A stretch of DNA of 26,673 nucleotides from a virus, in the IMG/VR virus record IMGVR_UViG_3300032296_001640, positions 1-26,673 of that record; one strand, written 5' to 3'. Made by a program: the position numbers and the translations under genes. Shown one piece after another: positions 15,103 through 22,382 of this stretch. The notes beneath the pieces were generated by a model. The model was not told where the DNA came from. It searched no databases and was given only the letters and a program-made list of their open reading frames with translations. The stretch's first letter is position 1, and each line of letters starts with the position of its first letter.

Positions 15103-15300
15103 TTAATCTTTAGTTTTGAACAATTCCACTATTGTCATTGCCAATACCACTGGCCAGCAAAATGCCGTGAACAACATACCCAAAACATTTTCAACTGTAA
15201 AACGTAGGGTTTGCCTTAGGATCATCACGGCCATCAGTCCAATAAGTAATAAGGCGGTCAGTAAATAACACGTAAAACAAAAATGTAGCAGGCTCATCAT
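15103..15300 (-). CDS. Small two-span membrane protein
   Basis: A 65-residue hydrophobic protein with two probable transmembrane helices at about residues 4-26 and 38-58, and a charged C-terminus (VELFKTKD). The start codon pair ATG ATG overlaps the stop of the upstream gene. Size and topology would suit a class II holin or a small inner-membrane regulator. It is not next to the lysis genes at 24.7-26.7 kb, so the holin idea is weak. Confidence 0.6.
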   Translation of the reverse strand: MMSLLHFCFTCYLLTALLLIGLMAVMILRQTLRFTVENVLGMLFTAFCWPVVLAMTIVELFKTKD

Positions 15301-15794
15301 ATTCCTGATTTTCTTGATTTTCTTCCACGTTTTTTAGGTTGTGGGGTTTGTTCTTCAGTAAGTAGCACCTCTTCCCTTTTTAGTTGGTTATTGAGTTCGC
15401 TAATTATCTTATTTACGCAAGGCACACAACTGCTCGTCTTTGTGTTCGTACCCTTCATCAATGTGTCCAATTGCGTTAATAGCTTTCTATTGCCATCAGA
15501 TAAGACATTGGTGCGCTTTACCTCATCTACTAATTGCTTCGCTTGTTCTACCAGTTCTGCGTCTACAATTTTAGGCCACTTACCCGCAGGACAATCCGCA
15601 AAGGTCATCTTTGTTTTAAGGTCAAGAAAACACCCACACGGTTTGAAGGTCACTCCGTCTAGGGTTACGGGTTGGGAGAATGGGTTTAACTTGTTTAATG
15701 GCATCCCACACGTGCGAGTTGTGGAATTGTACACGGGGCATTCTATGCAGATATGCATCCGTTCATTTGCCATTTGGATAATCTTATTGATCAT
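15297..15794 (-). CDS. Cys-rich putative zinc-binding protein
   Basis: A 165-residue protein. The N-terminal 70 residues carry Cys16, Cys19 (HICIECP), Cys29, Cys53, Cys55 and Cys68, with a second CxxC at 123-126. This looks like a zinc- or iron-sulfur-binding unit. The C-terminus is strongly basic (PKKRGRKSRKSG), like an AT-hook or nucleic-acid-binding tail. It overlaps the sigma factor gene upstream and the membrane protein gene downstream (ATGA-type junctions). Similar Cys-rich proteins occur in Bacteroidota phages but without known function. A DNA- or RNA-binding regulatory partner of the sigma factor is a guess. Confidence 0.6.
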   Translation of the reverse strand: MINKIIQMANERMHICIECPVYNSTTRTCGMPLNKLNPFSQPVTLDGVTFKPCGCFLDLKTKMTFADCPAGKWPKIVDAELVEQAKQLVDEVKRTNVLSDGNRKLLTQLDTLMKGTNTKTSSCVPCVNKIISELNNQLKREEVLLTEEQTPQPKKRGRKSRKSGI

Positions 15795-16273
15795 ATTACA
15801 ATAGCTTTTCTTATTTCGTTTTTAGCGTATTTGACAAAGTTATAGAGTGCCTTCTTTGGGATTCCAGTCTCATCAGATAAGGTCTGATAACTGAAATCAT
15901 TTAAGGCATAAAGGTAAAAGACTTCACGCTCGAGCATTGGCAACCGTGAAATCAAGATATCTAATTGTTCATTGGTTATGCGATCACCTAACCACACCTC
16001 CACACTTTCAAAATCACGCAGTTGTGATTCAGTTGGTTCATCACTCATTTGATTGAACTTCCTGATAGTGTTATGGTAGTGGCTGCGATTAGACCAGTGC
16101 GCTATCTTTAATGCGTGGTTAATGTAATGTTCTGAATTCTTGATAGTGGATTTATTTTCGAAGATGCACAGTAGCGTATCGTGCAGAAGGTCATCTGCCT
16201 CATAGACATTGCCACCGCACAAGTTAATGGCTAACCTGCGATGTTGCTCATATTGCGCCCTTGAAATAATCAT
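15791..16273 (-). CDS. ECF-like phage sigma factor
   Basis: A 160-residue protein with the plan of an ECF sigma factor. Region 2 lies at about residues 7-60 (AINLCGGNVYEADDLLHDTL, with the acidic 'eADDLlhdtl' patch that contacts RNA polymerase). A linker follows at 75-100, then region 4 at about 103-155 (LPMLEREVFYLYALNDFSYQ, then TLSDETGIPKKAL, a helix-turn-helix that reads the -35-type element). It overlaps the VRR-NUC gene by 26 bases and the Cys-rich gene by 4. By position and direction it should be made before the late genes and direct their transcription, replacing the host -33 requirement. The late -7-only boxes at 14639-14646 and 15066-15073 would fit. Target promoters are inferred. 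Confidence 0.8.
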   Translation of the reverse strand: MIISRAQYEQHRRLAINLCGGNVYEADDLLHDTLLCIFENKSTIKNSEHYINHALKIAHWSNRSHYHNTIRKFNQMSDEPTESQLRDFESVEVWLGDRITNEQLDILISRLPMLEREVFYLYALNDFSYQTLSDETGIPKKALYNFVKYAKNEIRKAIVI

Positions 16274-16643
16274 CTATAACTTTTATGGCCTCATCAAAAC
16301 CTTTTACATAAGTAGCATAATAACCCCTTTTGTTCAATTCCTTGATCCATTCCTTCTGCTCCTTACTAACTACACCCTTTTCGGTTTTAACTTCAATAAA
16401 GAGGCCAAAGTATTTGCCAACTGGCTCACATATTTGGAGGTCGGGAAAACCTTTCACGTATCCAGTTGCCTTCATCTTGATCGCTTGCTTCATTGAGGTG
16501 AACATTCCGCCTGCTGAAGCGCAATAAAGTGCATTTGGATACATTATTTTGATATGCTGAATGATTAAAAATTGCACTCCTGCTTCACCTGCAAAGGGTT
16601 TTTTCGCTCTTGGCTTCATTGAATGTAGTATTTTACCTTTCAC
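16248..16643 (-). CDS. VRR-NUC domain nuclease
   Basis: A 131-residue single-domain nuclease of the PD-(D/E)XK superfamily. The active site is visible as Asp68 in GFPDLQI and Glu84-Val-Lys86 in LFIEVKTEKG, followed by Gln96 in SKEQKEWI and the terminal KRGYYATYVKGFDEAIKVI that is typical of VRR-NUC. Phage VRR-NUC proteins are thought to resolve branched DNA during replication or packaging. The frame opens at GTG (16643); an internal ATG at 16619 (MKPRAKKPFAGEAG) is an equally plausible start that keeps the whole domain. It overlaps the sigma factor by 26 bases and is the first minus-strand gene after the divergent promoter region. Confidence 0.85.
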   Translation of the reverse strand: MKGKILHSMKPRAKKPFAGEAGVQFLIIQHIKIMYPNALYCASAGGMFTSMKQAIKMKATGYVKGFPDLQICEPVGKYFGLFIEVKTEKGVVSKEQKEWIKELNKRGYYATYVKGFDEAIKVIDDYFKGAI

Positions 16644-16742
16644 GTGACTAATTTAATACGCATTTTTGATATTCATATAAAAAAAATTGCTATCTGAAAC
16701 CCGCATAAACATTGGAAAACTAAAAATATTTTAATTTTTTTC

Positions 16743-16772
16743 TTGACACATTAAAATTTATTTCTATATTTG
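16743..16772 (+). promoter_or_regulatory. Early promoter of the plus-strand operon
   Basis: TTG (16743-16745, in CTTGACA) and TATATTTG (16765-16772) are separated by 19 bases, an excellent match to the Bacteroidota sigma-ABfr consensus. The predicted start lies about 16778, leaving a short A-rich leader before the ATG at 16801. It should be read by host RNA polymerase immediately after infection or induction. Confidence 0.85.
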
Positions 16773-16800
16773 CCAAACAAACAACGAAACAATTAAACAA

Positions 16801-17028
16801 ATGCAAACACAAAGAATCAATCAAGTTAAGCAAATGATCTCAACAGTTGCTGGTATCAATGTAGATATGTCAATCAGAGATAAAAAAGCTTTCACCTTTC
16901 ACTTTGAAGGTCAAAACGCAAAAGCAATGAATAATATCATTAACTTTTTCAAATCTTCTAACGCAATGATTGAAGGTTCTTATGATTCAGAAATAGACTA
17001 CACAATGATTTTTGTTGACGTAGCTTAA
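16801..17028 (+). CDS. First early gene, small protein of unknown function
   Basis: A 75-residue protein (MQTQRINQVKQMISTVAGIN...) with an alternating beta-alpha pattern: DKKAFTFHFEG, then KAMNNIINFFKSS, then DYTMIFVDV. This may be a small ferredoxin-like fold. It directly follows the strongest promoter in the window with an A-rich leader (AAACAATTAAACAA), so it should be abundant early. Position suggests a host-takeover or anti-defence role, but nothing in the sequence proves one. Confidence 0.7.
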   Translation: MQTQRINQVKQMISTVAGINVDMSIRDKKAFTFHFEGQNAKAMNNIINFFKSSNAMIEGSYDSEIDYTMIFVDVA

Positions 17029-17036
17029 ATAAAAAT

Positions 17037-17060
17037 GGGGGGTGCGGCTCTTGAACGCAC
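17037..17060 (+). other. G-run and small hairpin between the first two early genes
   Basis: A run of six G (17037-17042) leads into GTGCG/CGCAC (17042-17046 and 17056-17060) with a 9-base loop, in a 68-bp gap. No T-run follows, so it is not a standard terminator. It might modulate transcript processing or stability; evidence is weak. Confidence 0.3.
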
Positions 17061-17096
17061 ATCACTAAAAAACAAACAAACAAAAAAACAACAGTT

Positions 17097-17294
17097 ATGT
17101 ATCAAGTACACATCAAAGAAGGAATCAATGCAGAAGTTCGCAATTATGATTCATTATCAATCGCTAACCGCTATGTAATCGAAAAGGCATCAAGTATGGA
17201 TTTGCACTACGGTTACGATGCAGACGGATGGGCATTTGCTCACGATGGCGAAGAAAGACCAAATACTGAAATATTTATTTTTCAAGTTATCTAA
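17097..17294 (+). CDS. Small hypothetical early protein
   Basis: A 65-residue protein with two parts: MYQVHIKEGINAEVRNYDSL, followed by SIANRYVIEKASS and an aromatic-rich C-terminal half (LHYGYDADGWAFAHDGEERP). No known motif. It is preceded by an A-rich leader (AAAAAAACAACAGTT) and ends one base before the next ATG, so it is part of the early operon. Function unknown. Confidence 0.65.
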   Translation: MYQVHIKEGINAEVRNYDSLSIANRYVIEKASSMDLHYGYDADGWAFAHDGEERPNTEIFIFQVI

Positions 17295-17295
17295 T

Positions 17296-17529
17296 ATGCA
17301 GTACAAAAAAATTGAGATCTACGGAAAGAACCTTGAGGATTTTGAATTGAAAAGAAATCTAATTGGAAGCGGAATTTATCTTTTGGATGCAAAAGAAGCA
17401 GCAGCTATAAAACACTTTTTACAGTTGCATATTGAAAGGGGAATGTATAGTTGGATTTTGGACTTTAACGAATCCGTTAATTTATTAAATAAAATAAATA
17501 ATCAAATTAGTTATGAAGAAATTAGATAG
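17296..17529 (+). CDS. Small hypothetical early protein
   Basis: A 77-residue protein (MQYKKIEIYGKNLEDFELKR...). The C-terminal half is helical (KEAAAIKHFLQLHIERGMY). The frame is open back to 17218, inside the previous gene, but the ATG at 17296, one base after that gene's stop, gives the better packed start. No domain recognised. Confidence 0.65.
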   Translation: MQYKKIEIYGKNLEDFELKRNLIGSGIYLLDAKEAAAIKHFLQLHIERGMYSWILDFNESVNLLNKINNQISYEEIR

Positions 17530-17686
17530 CACCTACCCACGCAAGTTCATCTGCGTACAATCTTCGAGTTATCCAAGTGAGCAACTTGATTTTAACGCAA
17601 TCGCTCAACACATTGCGGATGCGTCACCACGCAAACCATTTGAAAGGATGGAGGCACTGCTCAAAGAAAAAACATATAAGCGATGA
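17513..17686 (+). CDS. Small hypothetical protein (57 residues)
   Basis: A 57-residue protein (MKKLDSTYPRKFICVQSSSY...) ending RKPFERMEALLKEKTYKR. It starts within the last codons of the 77-residue gene and its TGA overlaps the ATG of the SSB-like gene (ATGA), filling the space between two genes. That packing is the main evidence. Function unknown. Confidence 0.6.
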   Translation: MKKLDSTYPRKFICVQSSSYPSEQLDFNAIAQHIADASPRKPFERMEALLKEKTYKR

Positions 17687-18387
17687 GTCAGTTTTACGAT
17701 GAGTTTGCGAATGATGCAGAACGTGAACAAAAGCAATGTGTCTATCAATACTGGAAGGAATTTGAAACTGGCAAGCCTCTATCGTATCGTGAACGCAAAA
17801 GAGAGGAGTATGAATTAAGTCAAGGAAGGCTAATCACAGTTGCATACAAAGGAGTTATGATGCACATTGACTTTGAAACCGATTTAGAAAAAAAATATAG
17901 TGAAATAATTAAAAACCAAAATAAGATGAAAACATCAAAAATCAAGTCCATCCAAAACGATGGCACGTGGAAAGACCTCTTTAAGTTCGAGGTTCAAATG
18001 GAAAACGGTGATGTCGGTGGCGCATTTGCCAAGACACAAGTACCCAGTTGGAAAGTTGGGGATGAAATGAACTACGAGTATGAACAAAAAGGAAAGTTTT
18101 GGAACATCAAGTTTTTGCAATCCAACAAACCTGCGTGGAATGGTGGAACTTCTGCTCCCAAATCTTATGGCAAAAGTCCTGAAGATAAAGCAGACATCGC
18201 ACGTGCCGTAGCTTTGAAGGCCGCCGTTGATTTGCACAAAGGTGAAGGTGAACCGATGGAGAAACAAATTGGAATCATTTGCGCTACGGCTCAAGCTTTT
18301 GAAGTGTATCTTACTACTGGCGACAATCCTTACAAGGATGCCATTATGGATGGCAAATTGTCAAACGCTGATGACCTCCCTTTTTAA
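17683..18387 (+). CDS. SSB-like OB-fold protein with acidic tip
   Basis: A 234-residue protein, probably the phage single-stranded DNA-binding protein. Residues 1-80 form a charged helical region (FANDAEREQKQCVYQYWKEF). Residues 82-146 look like an OB-fold (SIQNDGTWKDLFKFEVQMEN, then QVPSWKVGDEMNYEYE, ending KGKFWNIKFL). A linker and a helical segment follow (DIARAVALKAAVDLH). The C-terminus is SNADDLPF, very like the DDxPF tip by which SSB proteins recruit partners. An internal ATG at 17926 (residue 82) begins exactly at the OB-fold and could give a shorter form; the first 81 residues may be a fused separate domain. A slippery heptamer precedes the stop. Confidence 0.6.
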   Translation: MSQFYDEFANDAEREQKQCVYQYWKEFETGKPLSYRERKREEYELSQGRLITVAYKGVMMHIDFETDLEKKYSEIIKNQNKMKTSKIKSIQNDGTWKDLFKFEVQMENGDVGGAFAKTQVPSWKVGDEMNYEYEQKGKFWNIKFLQSNKPAWNGGTSAPKSYGKSPEDKADIARAVALKAAVDLHKGEGEPMEKQIGIICATAQAFEVYLTTGDNPYKDAIMDGKLSNADDLPF

Positions 18388-18449
18388 GGGGGGTTATCAC
18401 ATTTGATGACCCGAAAGAATTTATTGATTACTTAAAAACACTAATATGA
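18378..18449 (+). other. Slippery heptamer before stop and open -1 frame
   Basis: The heptamer C CCT TTT (18378-18384) in the reading phase X XXY YYZ stands immediately before the TAA of the SSB-like gene. CCCTT/AAGGG can form a small hairpin around it. A -1 slip would add 21 residues containing GVITFDDPKEFIDYLKTLI, ending at a TGA that overlaps the next gene's ATG. The frame looks coding but has no ATG, GTG or TTG start of its own. Alternatives are a non-canonical start or a decayed small gene. Confidence 0.4.
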
Positions 18450-18679
18450 AATTTCGAACACTAATTAAAACACACTTTGCCAATACGCAGGAATTCGCGA
18501 GAGCGATGGATGTAACGTGGCCAACTGGCAGGAAATACGAAAGCTATCCGCTAACGATGTCAATACACCATATCGAAAAGCTTTCAAAACTTATCAACGT
18601 GGACAAATGCGAATTGATTGAATTGGCAGTTGCTGAAAACGAAAACGAACACGAACCTTCAATTTACTGCAATGAATGA
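18446..18679 (+). CDS. Small HTH DNA-binding protein
   Basis: A 77-residue protein with a Cro/XRE-like helix-turn-helix at about residues 8-60: FANTQEFARAMDVTWPTGRK, then a helix near SIHHIEKLSKLINVDKCEL. The second helix and turn (TQEFARAMDVTWPTGRKYE) match the recognition part. The C-terminus is acidic. It lies in the early operon just before the DnaA-like gene and overlaps it by 8 bases, so it may regulate early transcription or replication. No divergent repressor-type operator is visible beside it. Confidence 0.65.
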   Translation: MKFRTLIKTHFANTQEFARAMDVTWPTGRKYESYPLTMSIHHIEKLSKLINVDKCELIELAVAENENEHEPSIYCNE

Positions 18680-19259
18680 TTTATTACTGAAGGTCATTGA
18701 CAATATGCGAGTTCAAAGTAAAAGTCAATTTAGAAACTTGCGTGAATTGTTAAACCCCGAACTAATTCCCGAACTACTCGAAAATTTAGATGAGTTGGTG
18801 GACAAATTTGATAGCCAAAAAACATTGAACGACATCCTTTACCAGTGCTGCGAGGAGGTGTATGGGGTTAGTCCTGAAGATATCCACGAAAAGTCACGCA
18901 AAAGAAACATTGTTGATGCACGTGGTATGTTTATTACGTTCCTTTTTTTAGCTGATGGTAATCTTACTTGGCAAAGGATTGCACAACAATTCGATCAAGA
19001 CCACGCTACCGCTATCCATTGCACTCGAAAGTTTTGTGAGTTGTATGGAACGGATGGGGAATACCAGTTCAATGCGAATCAATTTTTTGAAACGTTGGAA
19101 AAATATGGGTATAATTGCAAAGAAACTAAACGATTAATAAACTATGGACAACCTTACTTTACTCTCAAAGGTAGCATCACTGGAAGAGAGGATAAAAAGA
19201 CTCGAAGAACTACTCCCGAAGAAATTAGCCGTGTCGCATTTCATTGTGCCATCACTTGA
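18672..19259 (+). CDS. DnaA domain-IV-only protein, putative replication initiator
   Basis: A 195-residue protein. Residues 63-122 match DnaA domain IV, the double-stranded DNA-binding part: VSPEDIHEKSRKRNIVDARG, then LTWQRIAQQF, then the signature DQDHATAIHCTRKF. DnaA normally has an AAA+ ATPase domain before this, and it is absent here: the first 60 residues are helical without Walker motifs. It may mark the phage origin and recruit helicase loader or host DnaA. The open frame extends upstream to TTG (18618), but the ATG at 18672 fits the overlap with the HTH gene. The last 38 residues overlap the next gene by 116 bases and look less like a domain. Confidence 0.75.
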   Translation: MNDLLLKVIDNMRVQSKSQFRNLRELLNPELIPELLENLDELVDKFDSQKTLNDILYQCCEEVYGVSPEDIHEKSRKRNIVDARGMFITFLFLADGNLTWQRIAQQFDQDHATAIHCTRKFCELYGTDGEYQFNANQFFETLEKYGYNCKETKRLINYGQPYFTLKGSITGREDKKTRRTTPEEISRVAFHCAIT

Positions 19260-19509
19260 GGAAGTCGCAGACCACTTCCTTGAAAAGATGCCACACGCAA
19301 CTTCAGAAGATGCGCTCAACTTTGCTGATGTTTTCATCTCCCATTACACAAATACGGGTTGGAAGTACGGCAAGAATAAGATGAAAGATTGGAAAGCAGC
19401 AATGCGATCAGCTTGGGATCTAACGAAATTTGTAATAACTAAAAATAATCACAATGACACAATTGGTAGAATACAACGGACAAGCTTACAGCAATGGCTT
19501 GACTCCTAA
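19144..19509 (+). CDS. Coiled-coil protein with phage replication-type C-terminal motif
   Basis: A 121-residue protein. Residues 6-27 form a coiled coil (LLSKVASLEERIKRLEELL). Residues 60-95 read DVFISHYTNTGWKYGKNKMK followed by DWKAAMRSAW, a motif found at the C-termini of Bacteroidota phage replication and helix-turn-helix proteins ('F..hY...gW..G.nkmkdWkaa.r.W'). It probably mediates protein contacts. The start overlaps the DnaA-like gene by 116 bases and the end overlaps the next gene by 56, both unusually long. Replication-accessory role is inferred from context. Confidence 0.65.
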   Translation: MDNLTLLSKVASLEERIKRLEELLPKKLAVSHFIVPSLEEVADHFLEKMPHATSEDALNFADVFISHYTNTGWKYGKNKMKDWKAAMRSAWDLTKFVITKNNHNDTIGRIQRTSLQQWLDS

Positions 19510-20233
19510 CGAGAAGGCATACCTCCAAGCGCAGGAACAAATCAATCTTGGCGATTGCACACTCTCAATCTTTAAGCAAACGCTATCCTATGGAATCGTG
19601 CTATATGGCATCAAGACTTTACCTTCTGATGAGGAAACGAACTTACTGTATGGAGTGATTCAAGGGCATTATAGATACGTTACAATTGGTGAGTTAGCAC
19701 TTGCCTTCCAACTCAATGCAGTTGGGCAGGATTGGCCACGTGTGGAATGCTTTGGACTTATGTCGGTTGCCTTTCTTTCTGATGTATTGAAGCAATATTC
19801 AGAATACAAGATGAAGATGAATCTTGCCATTGATAAGAAGAAACAAAAGCTATCCATCCCTGCACCTTCCATTGACGAATCCACTCCAGTTAATTGGCTA
19901 CAAATGTTTACTGATGACATTCAAATGTGGAAAGAGAACAAACGTGACTATGTGTTGATGCTTGCACCGATGAAGCTGCGCAAGTTATATGAGTTGGGTG
20001 CGTATACCGATGAAACGTGGAGCGATGACGAGTGGAAACGCTGGCAATTTATGTCGTACAAAAAGACACTTGATGCAAATCAGATGAGCGACTATAAATT
20101 CAAGAAACTTGATAAGCTTTCCAAAGACCGTATCAAAGAAGATTATCAAGCTGAATTATCACGACTTGTGTATGCAGATATAATGGATAGTCACATCTTA
20201 CAACAAAAGGCAAAAGAAAAACTAAAAAACTAA
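19454..20233 (+). CDS. Replication-associated protein, unknown function
   Basis: A 259-residue soluble, mostly helical protein. Features: GLTPNEKAYLQAQEQINLGD, the segment TIGELALAFQLNAVG, FLSDVLKQYSEYK, and a charged C-terminus (LQQKAKEKLKN). The central part resembles uncharacterised proteins common next to replication genes in Bacteroidota phages (recalled, not searched). It follows the DnaA-like and coiled-coil genes with a 56-base overlap. A helicase-loader-like role is possible, but no Walker motif is present. Uncertain. Confidence 0.55.
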   Translation: MTQLVEYNGQAYSNGLTPNEKAYLQAQEQINLGDCTLSIFKQTLSYGIVLYGIKTLPSDEETNLLYGVIQGHYRYVTIGELALAFQLNAVGQDWPRVECFGLMSVAFLSDVLKQYSEYKMKMNLAIDKKKQKLSIPAPSIDESTPVNWLQMFTDDIQMWKENKRDYVLMLAPMKLRKLYELGAYTDETWSDDEWKRWQFMSYKKTLDANQMSDYKFKKLDKLSKDRIKEDYQAELSRLVYADIMDSHILQQKAKEKLKN

Positions 20234-20237
20234 GAAA

Positions 20238-21089
20238 ATGGAATATGATTTATTTGGACAACCAATTATTAAAGATGAAATATTAAGAGATAAATTCATT
20301 GAACCACCTTTTAGTATTTTAGATACAAAAAGCGGTAATTGGCAAAAAAGAAAAAAGGCTTGGATTTCTAAAGGTATTCAAAGTGAAGTTGGAAGAGATG
20401 CAAAAGTTATAAATATGGATACAATAGCCAAAGAAAAAAACTCTGCTGAATATGTAAGTATTTTTGATCCTGCTCTTTGCGAAGTTTTATATCATTGGTT
20501 TTGTCCTCAAAATGGTAGTATTTTAGATCCATTTGCAGGCGGTTCGGTTCGTGGAATTGTAGCCAATTATTTAGGATATAATTATACTGGTATTGACATA
20601 AGGCAAGAACAAGTTGATAGTAATCGAGAACAAGCAATAGATATTTTACCAATAGATAAACAACCTCAATGGTATGTTGGAGACTCAAACGAAGTTTTAA
20701 ATGATTTCAATAAAGAATTTGATTTTGTTTTTTCTTGCCCTCCTTATGCTGATTTAGAAGTTTACAGTGATTTAAAAGGTGATATTTCGAATATGAATTA
20801 TATTGAATTTATGAAGGCTTATGAAAGTATCATTTATAAAAGTTGTAAGTTATTAAAAAAAGGTGGATACGCTTGTTTTGTCGTGGGAGAGGTGAGAGAT
20901 AAAAACGGTTATTATATTGGATTTGTCCCAGATACTATTAAAGCATTTGAAAAATGTGGTATGAAGTTTTACAATGAAGCTATTTTATTAAATGCTATTG
21001 CAAGTGCAAGTATGAGAGCAAACGGAAATATGAAAAGTCAAAAACTTGTTAAGGTTCATCAAAATATTTTAGTATTTAAAAAACCATAA
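20238..21089 (+). CDS. Phage DNA methyltransferase (N6A/N4C type)
   Basis: A 283-residue SAM-dependent methyltransferase. Motif I is DPFAGGSVRG (97-106) and motif IV, the catalytic loop, is SCPPY (166-170), so the order is I then IV as in alpha- or gamma-type amino-methyltransferases. SCPPY is a variant of the usual NPPY/SPPY. It transfers methyl groups to adenine or the amino group of cytosine and most likely protects phage DNA from host restriction. No partner endonuclease is nearby, so it is an orphan. Codons are noticeably more AT-rich than in the neighbouring terminase gene, which suggests separate acquisition. Recognition sequence unknown. Confidence 0.8.
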   Translation: MEYDLFGQPIIKDEILRDKFIEPPFSILDTKSGNWQKRKKAWISKGIQSEVGRDAKVINMDTIAKEKNSAEYVSIFDPALCEVLYHWFCPQNGSILDPFAGGSVRGIVANYLGYNYTGIDIRQEQVDSNREQAIDILPIDKQPQWYVGDSNEVLNDFNKEFDFVFSCPPYADLEVYSDLKGDISNMNYIEFMKAYESIIYKSCKLLKKGGYACFVVGEVRDKNGYYIGFVPDTIKAFEKCGMKFYNEAILLNAIASASMRANGNMKSQKLVKVHQNILVFKKP

Positions 21090-22382
21090 ATGAAAATTGA
21101 ATTTCACGAAAAGCAAATAGCAGCTCTCAACGCATTGGCAATAGATAGCGACATTAAACAAGTCCTTTACGGGGGTGGAGTTGGTGGAGGGAAAAGTTTT
21201 CTCGGATGCGATTGGCAAATAAAAAGACGGTTAAAGTACCCAGGTACACGTGGCCTCATTGGCCGTGCTGAATTAAAAAAGTTGCGATTAAGTACAATGC
21301 AAACATTCTTTGAATTGTGCGCTCATCATAATTTGATTGCAGGAAAACACTACAACTACAACGGACAAGACCACGTCATTACTTGGTTCAATGGAAGTCA
21401 GACAATCTTAATGGACTTGGCAGATACCCCATCAGATCCCGAATTTCAAAGGTTCGGTTCAATTGAGTTAACGGATTATTTTGTTGATGAAGCAGGGGAG
21501 GTGAGTGAAAAATGCGTGAATATCTTGGCCTCACGTGTGAGATACAAGTTAATCAATGACAAACCAAAGGGACTGCTAACCTGCAATCCGCATAAAGGAT
21601 GGCTCTATCGTGAATTCTTTGATGCTAAACGTAGCGGATTAATAAGGTCAGACCGTGAATTCATACAAGCTTTACCAACGGACAACCCGCACGTGTCACC
21701 AGTATATCTCGAATCTCTTTTATTACTGCCTGAAGTAGACCGCAAAAGACTTTTGGAGGGGGATTGGGACTACGATGAAACGAAAGATAGACTTTATGAA
21801 TACGATGACTTGTTAAGATGTTTCCGCACTCCTGCCAATTCCAACGTTGATAAGTTCATTACTGCCGACATTGCACGAATGGGAGACGACAGGACAGTTA
21901 TTGTCGTGTGGAATGGATTACACGCTGAAACATTTGTAGTCTTAAAACACAAACCAATTAACGAAGTTGTGGATACGATTAACCAGTTGGTAAAAAGTCA
22001 CGGTGTGAAGCTTTCAAATGTGCTTTGCGATGAGGATGGTATTGGTGGTGGTGCAGTTGACTACCTTAAATGCAAGGGATTTTTGAACGGATCAAAATCG
22101 GTGCGAGATAACTATATGAATCTTAAATCTGATTGCTATTTTAAGATGGGTGAACTCATCACAAATAACCTCATCACATTTGAGTCAACTCACAAAGATA
22201 CGATTGTCAAAGAACTGGAGATGATTCGCAGGGAGAAGTTGGATAGTGATGGAAAGTTAAGAGTGACTAACAAAGAGGACTTAAAAAAACGTCACGGAAT
22301 ATCTCCCGACTTTGCAGATGCAATAATGATGAGGGCATTTTATGAATTAAAAAAGAACTTTGGTAAATACGCATTCGCATGA
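21090..22382 (+). CDS. terL: Terminase large subunit
   Basis: A 430-residue DNA-packaging motor. Walker A is GGGVGGGKS (28-36), Walker B ends in DEAG (133-136, FVDEAG), and the coupling motif is TCNP (164-167). The nuclease domain has Asp260 (TADIARMGDDRT), Asp314 (LCDEDGIGGG) and Asp410 (SPDFADA), all expected metal ligands. Length is typical. It directly follows the methyltransferase stop codon, and its own TGA overlaps the next gene's ATG. Odd feature: it lies in the early plus-strand operon, opposite in strand to the head and tail genes, and no small subunit is next to it. Confidence 0.95.
   Translation: MKIEFHEKQIAALNALAIDSDIKQVLYGGGVGGGKSFLGCDWQIKRRLKYPGTRGLIGRAELKKLRLSTMQTFFELCAHHNLIAGKHYNYNGQDHVITWFNGSQTILMDLADTPSDPEFQRFGSIELTDYFVDEAGEVSEKCVNILASRVRYKLINDKPKGLLTCNPHKGWLYREFFDAKRSGLIRSDREFIQALPTDNPHVSPVYLESLLLLPEVDRKRLLEGDWDYDETKDRLYEYDDLLRCFRTPANSNVDKFITADIARMGDDRTVIVVWNGLHAETFVVLKHKPINEVVDTINQLVKSHGVKLSNVLCDEDGIGGGAVDYLKCKGFLNGSKSVRDNYMNLKSDCYFKMGELITNNLITFESTHKDTIVKELEMIRREKLDSDGKLRVTNKEDLKKRHGISPDFADAIMMRAFYELKKNFGKYAFA

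Noticed and set aside
15103-15300. Two-span membrane protein as the phage holin.
   Set aside because: Topology fits, but it is in the sigma-factor operon about 9 kb from the lysis genes and has no further support.
17218-17295. Upstream extension of the 77-residue early gene to an ATG at 17218.
   Set aside because: It would overlap the previous gene by 77 bases, while the ATG at 17296 sits one base after that gene's stop.
18618-18671. TTG-started extension of the DnaA-like protein.
   Set aside because: The extension only translates the previous HTH gene in another frame; ATG at 18672 gives a short overlap typical of this operon.
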